Shown here: piece by piece, positions 27,001 to 32,189 of the stretch | How positions within the stretch are numbered: the stretch's first letter is position 1 | Layout of the letters: each line of letters starts with the position of its first letter | Source of the DNA: Bryobacterales bacterium | Lineage (GTDB): Bacteria; Acidobacteriota; Terriglobia; Bryobacterales; UBA6623 | Assembly: GCA_022823865.1 (NCBI GenBank) | Contig: JAJEHF010000128.1 | Span: 1 to 32,189, forward strand | Direction of reading: 5' to 3' | DNA: 32,189 nt | Notes under the pieces: model-generated | Databases searched by the model: none | The model's input: the letters and a program-made list of their open reading frames with translations, nothing else | What the model was told of the DNA's origin: nothing | Position numbers and translations under genes: made by a program

Positions 27001-27478
27001 CGGCCACTGCTTTGATGAGCATGGTTGCGCCGCCGGGCAGCGATTCGAAGAACGCCGCCGCCTGCTCGAGCGTGGTCGGCCCGGAAACGCCCGGGACCAC
27101 GGGCACTCCCAGTTCTTCAGCTAGGGCTCGAGCCCGGGCCTTGTCGCCGAACAGGGCCAACGCATTCGGCGGCGGGCCCACGAACGTCAGGCCCGCCGCC
27201 AAGCACTCGCTGGCGAACTCGGCGCTTTCGCTGAGGAAGCCGTACCCCGGATGCACCGCGTCACACCCGCTGTCGGCTGCGAGTCGGATGAGTTGCGCCG
27301 CGTCCAGGTAGGCGCCCGCACCGGGTCCGGCCAGAGCGACTGCACGGTCTGCCTTGCGGATGTGTAGCGCCCTATCGTCGTCTTCGGAGTAAACAGCGAC
27401 CGATTCGACGCCAAGGTCGGCGGCAGCCAGCGCGATGCGGATCGCGATCTCCCCGCGATTGGCAATCAGCAGCTTCAT
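24074..27478 (-). CDS. Single-chain biotin-dependent acyl-CoA carboxylase
   Basis: A 1134-residue protein from the ATG at 27478, which overlaps the upstream stop as ATGA. Residues 1-450 form biotin carboxylase: KLLIANRGEIAIRI at the start, ATP-grasp loop KAVAGGGGRGI (156-166), RRHQKLVEVAPAPG and EANARLQVEH (285-294). Residues about 515-583 are the biotin carrier, with VMESMKMEHEI and biotin on Lys548. Residues about 620-1134 are both halves of a carboxyltransferase (TGIGSVNG; CDTPGMMVGPEIE; ILRKAYGLGAQAM; AWPTAEHGGMG). All three activities in one chain match the single-chain (long-chain) acyl-CoA carboxylase type rather than the usual two-subunit PCC/MCC. Substrate acyl-CoA is not determinable. 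It acts in the cytoplasm and needs a biotin ligase from elsewhere. Confidence 0.93.
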   Translation of the reverse strand: MKLLIANRGEIAIRIALAAADLGVESVAVYSEDDDRALHIRKADRAVALAGPGAGAYLDAAQLIRLAADSGCDAVHPGYGFLSESAEFASECLAAGLTFVGPPPNALALFGDKARARALAEELGVPVVPGVSGPTTLEQAAAFFESLPGGATMLIKAVAGGGGRGIRLVSEAAEIENAMARAQSEARAAFGVPDVFVERFVAGARHVETQIAVDRDGRFACIGDRDCSLQRRHQKLVEVAPAPGLPKAVRSGIADASALLAKAAGYRNLGTFEFLVDGDEYFFIEANARLQVEHTVTEETSGLDLVQIQLRLAEGQSIQSAGVRQTDPGSAQNAAVQARVNMETMQADGSAKPSGGTLEAFDLPSGKGVRVDTFGYAGFRPSSNFDPLLAKVVGHVSEGGLAAAMQRTARALSDFRIGGIETNIPFLKALLAHPDVRAWNVHTRFVDERIEELVAGQGGEGRFFPVQSGAAPQSGMAGAKVDPNDPLAVLSYGKRAATATRDTPSSDAVPNGAKRLRAAMQGTIVSVDAEVGSPVRADDIVLVMESMKMEHEIRAGESGILREITVSAGDTVYEGHPLALIEECEVDDAVGQDASELDLDSIRPDLAEVHARHDATLDAARPNAVEKRRKTGQRTARENVGELCDEGTFVEYGQLVLTPGTGLPRDEIVRKFPTDGMITGIGSVNGADFPGQGSRCVVLAYDYTVLAGTQGVLNHVKTDRMLELAARWRRPVVLFAEGGGGRAGTGGKRKGGAATTAAGQGRSDDMYRPLDTPSFATMGSLSGLVPLVGITSRFCFAGNASLLGCCDVIIATENSSIGMGGPALIEGGGLGVFRPEEVGPMDVQVPNGVVDLAVKDEAEAVAVAKRYLSYFQGFLADWTCKDQRLLRRVIPENRLRVYSVRELIGILADTGSVLELRPAFGPGMITALARIEGRPVGILANNPQFLSGAIDSDGSDKAARFMQLCDCFDVPVIVLCDTPGMMVGPEIERTALVRHCSRMFVTGANLSVPLVTIILRKAYGLGAQAMAGGHTKRPMLTVAWPTAEHGGMGLEGQMKLGFRNELAAIEDPEERAARYAELVAAAYERGKALNAGVAFAFDDVIDPADTRRCIMGALMSAPAPAPRAAKKRPYVDTW

Positions 27479-28716
27479 CCACCAACGGCTCCGGGCAAGC
27501 GCGGACGATTGCCAATGATAGCGTCCCGCTCGAGGTCGGCCAGCTCTGCATCCGACAGCCCCAGCAAGCCCCCTAGGATCTCGCGGTTGTGCTGGCCGAG
27601 GGTCGGGGCGGGCCATTCAATCTCAAGCGGACCGTCTTGGAGCCGGTACGGCGCGACACCGTTTGGATGCTTGCCGATGTATGCCCGGTCCAAGATCTTC
27701 CAGAAGCGGCGGGCCTGCAAGTGCGGGTCTGCCGTGAGCTCCTTCGAAGCGGCCACCGCCGCGGCAGGCACGCCAGCGGCTTGCAGCGAGTCCGTGGCGT
27801 CGGCCGCGGGCCGGCGAGCGCACCATTCGGAGACCGCCGCGTCGAGCTCGTCGGACCGCTCCAAGCGATCGGCCAGGTCGCCGAAACCTGCGAGATTGCC
27901 TCCAACGGCGCTGCACAGAGCCCGCCACTGCTCCTCTCTCTGCACTTGGATCACTAGCCAGCGACCGTCGCCGCACGGATAGATGCCGTGCGGTGCGCAA
28001 TGTCGGGAACGATTGCCCAGCCTCGGAGGGGGCTCGCCCGTCAAGGACTGCTCGGCTATGCCGTGCGCCGCGAGAGGCAGGAGGCATTCCGAATGCGACA
28101 GGTCGACGAACTGCCCCTCGCCAGTGCGCTTGAGGTGGCGGAGCGCCACCAGCATGGCGGAGGCACCGTTCAAGCCCGCAACGGCATCGCCCAGTGCGAT
28201 ATGCACCATCGTCGGAGGGTGCTCGGGATGGCCGGTCAGATGCGGCAGGCCGGCCGCCTGTTCGGTCGTCGAGCCGTAGGCCCGATACTCCCTCCACGGC
28301 CCGGTGCTGCCAAAACCCGGCATCGAGACCACGACAATTTCCGGCTTGACGGCCTTGAATACCTCGAAGCCTAGGTTGAGCTTCGGCAGCACTTCGCCGG
28401 CAAAGTTCTCGATGACGGCGTCTGAGACTGCGACCAAGCGTAGCAACAGGTCGCGGCCGCGCTGCTTGGAGAGATCGAGCGTGACGTCGAACTTGTTGCG
28501 GTTCAATGCGTTGAACGGCTCGTGCTTCTCCGCTTCGTTGTCATCGATCCAGCGCTGGCTGGACTCCCAGCCCCGAAACCAGTCGAACCGCACACAGGAC
28601 TCGACCTTGATGATCTCCGCGCCCATGTCAGCCAAGTGCCGGGTTGCCAGGGGTCCGGCCCATCCCATCGAGAGGTCGACGATGCGAAAGCCCCGCAAGA
28701 ACATCGGCCGACTCAT
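27475..28716 (-). CDS. CaiB/BaiF (class III) CoA-transferase, catalytic Asp present
   Basis: A 413-residue protein from the ATG at 28716, whose ATGA overlap with the upstream transferase fixes the start. N-terminal FRIVDLSMGWAGPLATRHLADMGAEIIKVE is the standard class III opening. GFGSTGPWREYRAYGST follows, and the conserved catalytic Asp lies in VHIALGDAVAG (Asp177), before the LKRTGEGQFVDLSHSE motif. Class III enzymes move CoA between acids through an anhydride on this Asp. It is placed between another CaiB/BaiF gene and an acyl-CoA carboxylase, all with 4-bp overlaps. It is therefore very likely to activate a carboxylic acid whose CoA ester is then carboxylated. Confidence 0.92.
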   Translation of the reverse strand: MSRPMFLRGFRIVDLSMGWAGPLATRHLADMGAEIIKVESCVRFDWFRGWESSQRWIDDNEAEKHEPFNALNRNKFDVTLDLSKQRGRDLLLRLVAVSDAVIENFAGEVLPKLNLGFEVFKAVKPEIVVVSMPGFGSTGPWREYRAYGSTTEQAAGLPHLTGHPEHPPTMVHIALGDAVAGLNGASAMLVALRHLKRTGEGQFVDLSHSECLLPLAAHGIAEQSLTGEPPPRLGNRSRHCAPHGIYPCGDGRWLVIQVQREEQWRALCSAVGGNLAGFGDLADRLERSDELDAAVSEWCARRPAADATDSLQAAGVPAAAVAASKELTADPHLQARRFWKILDRAYIGKHPNGVAPYRLQDGPLEIEWPAPTLGQHNREILGGLLGLSDAELADLERDAIIGNRPRLPGAVGG

Positions 28717-29876
28717 GATGCGCACCCCGCTTGCCGCAATGCGGCTTCGGTATCGGCACCTAGCCGAGCGACAGCGCCACCCTGGGCAGCCGGCATCGCA
28801 TACAGGCGGAACGGACTTGCGGGCAGGCGCAGGGTGCCCAAGTCCGGGTGAGTGACATCGGCAAACGCCCCGCGCTCAACAAACTGGTCGACGTCGAAGA
28901 TTTGATCCATGGTCGGGACGATCGTCAGCGGTACCCGCAATGCTTGCCCGCGCTTTGCCAGGTCGGCGGCCGATTCCCGAGAGACCCGGACTTGGATGCG
29001 CACATCCAACTCATCCGCGTCTTGGAGACGCTCCAAGCTCTGCTGGTAGCGCTCGACCCCGGCGAGGTCGTCAAAGCCGAGTAGCTCGCAGAACGCGTTC
29101 CACTGCGATGGCGTCAGCACGGTCACACCGAGCCAGCCATCGCGACAGGGGTAGATACCAAGCGGATACGTCGCGCGGAATCGGTTCACTCCCAAGCGCT
29201 CGCGCGTCGGCTTGCCGGCAAAGCCCCGCAGGGCTTCGATCTCCGAAAAGCACAGATTCGACTCGAGGACCGAGACGTCTAAGTGCCCAGGACCGGAGAC
29301 ATTGCCCAGCTCGCGCGCCAGAATCTGTCCCATCGACCCGACGAAAGCCGTCATGCCCGCGATTATCTGGGCTTGGTATCCGCCGGGAATCACTGGCGGG
29401 CCATCCGGTTCTCCCAGCCAATCGATCTGACTGGTAAGGGCCTGACACACGCCGTCGCTTCCGGCATAGTCGCGGTACGGTCCCGTCTGCCCGAACCAGG
29501 TGATCGAGAGCAGCACGCCATCCGCCGAACAGCTCTCCAACTCGCCCAAGGTCAGCGGGCGGTCACGGCCCGGGCGGTCATCGATGACCAGCGCGGCGCC
29601 CTCGGCGAGCGCCATCAAGGCGGCATGGTCAGGGCAAACCACGCTGCGCTTGTTGGCGCTCAAGTAAGCGTGCATCCCGCTCGCTTCAGGAGCGGGGACG
29701 CCGGTTGCAAACGGTGGCAGCCGACGCGTGGGACACCCCTCCGGGGGTTCGACTAACAGCACATCGGCGCCCTGATCGGCAAAAAGCTTGCCGCAGTAGC
29801 CCGTAGCGACCGTCCCGGCCAGATCGATGACCTTGATGCCGTGCAGCGCGCCGGGTCCATCTTTGCGCGGGCTCAA
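28713..29876 (-). CDS. CaiB/BaiF (class III) CoA-transferase homologue lacking the catalytic Asp
   Basis: A 387-residue protein; the start is TTG 29876, the only start near the conserved opening HGIKVIDLAGTVATGYCGKLFADQGADV (residues 12-39). GQTGPYRDYAGSDGV and GHLDVSVLES (family G.vDvSl.E) are present. At the site of the catalytic Asp (D-x-x-AG in the partner) it reads YQAQIIAG, so Gln170 replaces it. In the known heteromeric enzyme BbsEF one subunit likewise lacks the Asp and the other works. I infer a two-subunit transferase with the downstream gene. First gene of the operon; it diverges from an MFS transporter. Confidence 0.87.
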   Translation of the reverse strand: MSPRKDGPGALHGIKVIDLAGTVATGYCGKLFADQGADVLLVEPPEGCPTRRLPPFATGVPAPEASGMHAYLSANKRSVVCPDHAALMALAEGAALVIDDRPGRDRPLTLGELESCSADGVLLSITWFGQTGPYRDYAGSDGVCQALTSQIDWLGEPDGPPVIPGGYQAQIIAGMTAFVGSMGQILARELGNVSGPGHLDVSVLESNLCFSEIEALRGFAGKPTRERLGVNRFRATYPLGIYPCRDGWLGVTVLTPSQWNAFCELLGFDDLAGVERYQQSLERLQDADELDVRIQVRVSRESAADLAKRGQALRVPLTIVPTMDQIFDVDQFVERGAFADVTHPDLGTLRLPASPFRLYAMPAAQGGAVARLGADTEAALRQAGCAS

Positions 29877-29963
29877 GCTACGTAGTCTGACTGCCCGGGG
29901 CCGGGAATTTCAACTATGATGAATTGCCTTTCGGCGGGTGGCTGCCGCCGCGCCTGCCCCTCA
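29877..29963. promoter_or_regulatory. Divergent promoter region, CoA operon / MFS transporter
   Basis: The transferase operon and the transporter are transcribed away from each other out of this short gap. A GC-rich partial repeat (CCCGGGGCCGGG) lies at about 29894-29905. No clear -10/-35 boxes were found by eye; the function is inferred from gene geometry. Confidence 0.3.
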
Positions 29964-31256
29964 ATGCCTCCGGCCCCGCCCCCAAGTACCGGTGCATCCC
30001 GCCCGCGCACCCCATGGACGCTGCTCGCGATCCTGCTAGCCATCACCACGACCAGCTACATCGACCGGATCGCGATCTCCGTGCTCGCCCCGACCCTGCG
30101 GGACGAATTCGGCATGACCAACAGCGAGTACGCCTTGGTGGTGAACTGCTTCATGGTCACCTACATGATCATGTACAGCGTGGGCGGTCGGCTGGCCGAC
30201 CTGCTGGGCTTCCGCAAGGCGCTGTCGCTTTACATCATTTGGTGGTCCTTCGCCGGAGCGCTGCACGGGGCGGCAGCTGGCTTCCGCTCACTGGCGCTCT
30301 GCCGGTTTCTGCTAGCGGTTGGCCAAGGCGGGGTTTGGCCTGCCGGGATGAAGACCGTTGCGCACGAAGTGCTCGGCCCGCTGCGTTCTCTGGGAGTGGG
30401 GATCGTTAACTTCGGAAGCAGCCTTGGTTCGGCGCTGGCGGTGCCCATCGTGGGCTGGCTAGCCGTTACGTGGGGTTGGCGGGCAGCCTTCATCGTCACC
30501 GGTCTAATGGGCTTCGGCCTGCTACCCCTCTGGCTCACGGCAACCCGCAAGTCCACCAAGCGCACCGCGGCCGCCAAGATCAACAAGGTCCGGCAAGTCT
30601 CGTGGCTACGCGTGATCCGCTACCGCCAAGCATGGGCCGGCTTCCTGGGTCGTTTCGTCAGTGCCGGCGCTTGGGGCTTCTATTCGTACTGGATACCTGA
30701 GTACCTAGCCCGCGAGCGGGGCTTGGACCTCGCCGGAATCGGGCTCGTGGCTTGGCTGCCGTTCGTAGCCTCCGGTTTCGGCGACTTGAGCGGCTCGGGC
30801 ATCACAGCGTGGCTGATCGCACGCGGTTGGTCGGTCAACCGGGCGCGCAAGACCGTCCTGAGCATCGCGGGGATCGCCGCGACTGCAGGCCTAGGGGCGG
30901 CCTACGCGCCCAACATTTCCCTGGCAATGGTCAGCATCTGCATTGGCGCGCTCGGCTTCAAAATCGCGTCAGTCAACTTTCTCAGCCTCCCAAGTGACTT
31001 CTTCCCGGCAACGCACGTCGGCACCGCGTTCGGATTCTCCGGCACGGGGGGCAGCGCCGGAATCGTGCTGACGAATGCGGCGATCGGGTTGGTCCTCGAT
31101 GCAACCGGCAGCTACGCTACCGTGCTGCTGGGCGTGGCCCTGCTCACGCCCGCCGCGGTCGCGGTGACATTCTTGGTGGCCGGTCGCATCGAGCCAGTGA
31201 GGGAATTGGTCGAACTGGAAGAGTCTGCGACACAAAGTCAGACGGACGTGGCCTGA
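29916..31256 (+). CDS. MFS transporter (anion:cation symporter/hexuronate-like family)
   Basis: Up to 446 residues; an ATG at 29964 gives 430 and would leave a more reasonable promoter gap. About 12 membrane helices can be traced. Early SYIDRIAISVLAPTLRDEFG and NCFMVTYMIMYSVGGRLADLLGFRKAL match the conserved first loops of the ACS family (ExuT, GudP, organic anion importers). GGVWPAGMKTVAHEVLGPLRSLGVGIVNFGSSLG is the helix 4-5 signature. These transporters import sugar acids or other carboxylates with protons. Divergent from the CoA-transferase/carboxylase operon, so it may import that operon's substrate. Confidence 0.87.
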   Translation: MMNCLSAGGCRRACPSMPPAPPPSTGASRPRTPWTLLAILLAITTTSYIDRIAISVLAPTLRDEFGMTNSEYALVVNCFMVTYMIMYSVGGRLADLLGFRKALSLYIIWWSFAGALHGAAAGFRSLALCRFLLAVGQGGVWPAGMKTVAHEVLGPLRSLGVGIVNFGSSLGSALAVPIVGWLAVTWGWRAAFIVTGLMGFGLLPLWLTATRKSTKRTAAAKINKVRQVSWLRVIRYRQAWAGFLGRFVSAGAWGFYSYWIPEYLARERGLDLAGIGLVAWLPFVASGFGDLSGSGITAWLIARGWSVNRARKTVLSIAGIAATAGLGAAYAPNISLAMVSICIGALGFKIASVNFLSLPSDFFPATHVGTAFGFSGTGGSAGIVLTNAAIGLVLDATGSYATVLLGVALLTPAAVAVTFLVAGRIEPVRELVELEESATQSQTDVA

Positions 31257-31376
31257 GCAATCGTGCCGTTCGATGAGAAGTGACTGCAGACAAGGGAGAA
31301 TCGCAGTCAGGGCACGGCCTGAGTGGATGGCGAATACTGGTAATCGAATAAACTAGCCTGCTCGGCTGGTTCATGA

Positions 31377-31632
<256 letters not shown>

Positions 31633-31634
<2 letters not shown>

Positions 31635-31820
31635 GCGCCATCCCGGCGGCATCCCTCGATCGGTGCTGGACAAGCCGTGCATCGCCTGAACCGATACGGA
31701 TCGGTCGTTGCGGGCATTTGGTGGTACGAATTGCGGACCGCCTCGGTGATGAACGAGCGCCGTGGACGACTGAGTGCTACTGATTCGGCGGCGACTCTCG
31801 CGGACCTCTACCAAATGTGA
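31633..31820 (+). pseudogene. Decayed PIN-domain (VapC-like) toxin remnant
   Basis: Directly after the antitoxin, one frame reads AVHRLNRYGSVVAGIWWYEL, then RTASVMNERRGRLSATDS and AATLADLYQM, then TGA (31818-31820). WWxExxNxLxxxERRGRL is the central motif of VapC toxins. The expected N-terminus with the first catalytic Asp (VLDAS) is absent; only a stray VLD occurs at about 31661 in another frame. A later family-like piece (TIALDAQHRH) appears at about 31837-31866, cut by the stop. So the toxin lost both its start and its second half. Confidence 0.7.
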
Positions 31821-32189
31821 GTTTCCGGCGACCAAGCGCACAATTGCGCTAGACGCACAGCATCGGCACTCAAGGCGACCTAGGTGCGGTATGCACGTTC
31901 AGGCTGTCCGGGCGGTGCGGTGGTCCCTTGGAAATCTGGATGGGAATGATCTCCTCGTCCATCAACTGCCCTTCGGTCGTCTCTCCGGGCGTACCTCGTA
32001 TTTCCTTAGATCGAACGAGGCCCAACCGCTCCAGCTCTGTCGCCATGCCAGGGATTTTCAATGTTGGGTGCTGAGGGCTAGTCGGCAAAGAGGTTCGGCA
32101 AGGGACTGGACAAATAGGACTGCTGTATGCGATAACGCAGGAAGTGAGGACTGACGCGATTCGATTGCGCGAGGTGCAGGTGCGCACGG
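31821..32189. other. Window end, unresolved minus-strand frame
   Basis: After the VapC remnant there is no confident gene. A minus-strand frame entering from the window edge (32187 to 31870) contains the protein-like stretch MATELERLGLVRSKEIRG, then GETTEGQLMDEEIIPIQI. That could be the C-terminus of a gene that begins beyond the window. I do not recognise the family. Confidence 0.3.

Overview
The window is a GC-rich stretch of a Gram-negative bacterial chromosome. It carries lipoprotein signal peptides, an outer-membrane barrel protein and the ordinary bacterial code, with TAG used as the true stop of at least five long genes. The mix of genes is typical of genomes from organic-rich marine or host-associated habitats: five formylglycine sulfatases, alpha/beta hydrolases, an M81 (MlrC-like) peptidase, a DUF5916/CBM9 outer-membrane protein, CaiB/BaiF CoA-transferases and a P450. 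The phylum cannot be fixed from the sequence.

Layout. Positions 1-882 hold a small membrane/coiled-coil protein and a decayed ISAzo13-type transposase end. Positions 883-4101 hold two divergent sulfatases. Positions 4102-6737 hold an M81 peptidase flanked by debris, including a duplicated sulfatase C-terminus with a clean 48-bp deletion. Positions 6738-7387 (minus) are a MazEF-like toxin-antitoxin pair. Positions 7542-11818 hold a tandem alpha/beta-hydrolase reading frame cut by an in-frame amber codon, then a DUF5916 outer-membrane protein. Positions 11873-14800 (minus) are a graveyard-like cluster: HicB with a frameshifted HicA, an intact 2-keto-4-pentenoate hydratase-like gene fused at its 5' end to a dead cytochrome c, an NTF2-like secreted protein, and a truncated second copy of the hydratase. 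A P450 follows (14947-16194), then a one-polypeptide two-component system, histidine kinase plus response regulator with DNA-binding domain (16840-19185). Three sulfatases in one direction form an apparent operon (19519-24028).

Positions 24074-29876 (minus) form a tightly coupled operon of two CaiB/BaiF CoA-transferases and a single-chain biotin-dependent acyl-CoA carboxylase, joined by ATGA overlaps. A sugar-acid/organic-anion MFS transporter diverges from it. One transferase keeps the catalytic aspartate and the other has Gln there, which suggests a heteromeric transferase resembling BbsEF. A plausible scheme is import of a carboxylic acid, CoA activation and carboxylation, but the substrate is unknown. 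The right end has a Phd/YefM antitoxin whose PIN toxin has decayed.

Two themes stand out. The first is desulfation and hydrolysis of exported or imported organic polymers (sulfatases, esterases, outer-membrane protein). The second is active gene decay: at least seven broken or partial gene copies are visible, several through in-frame TAG codons or small frameshifts.
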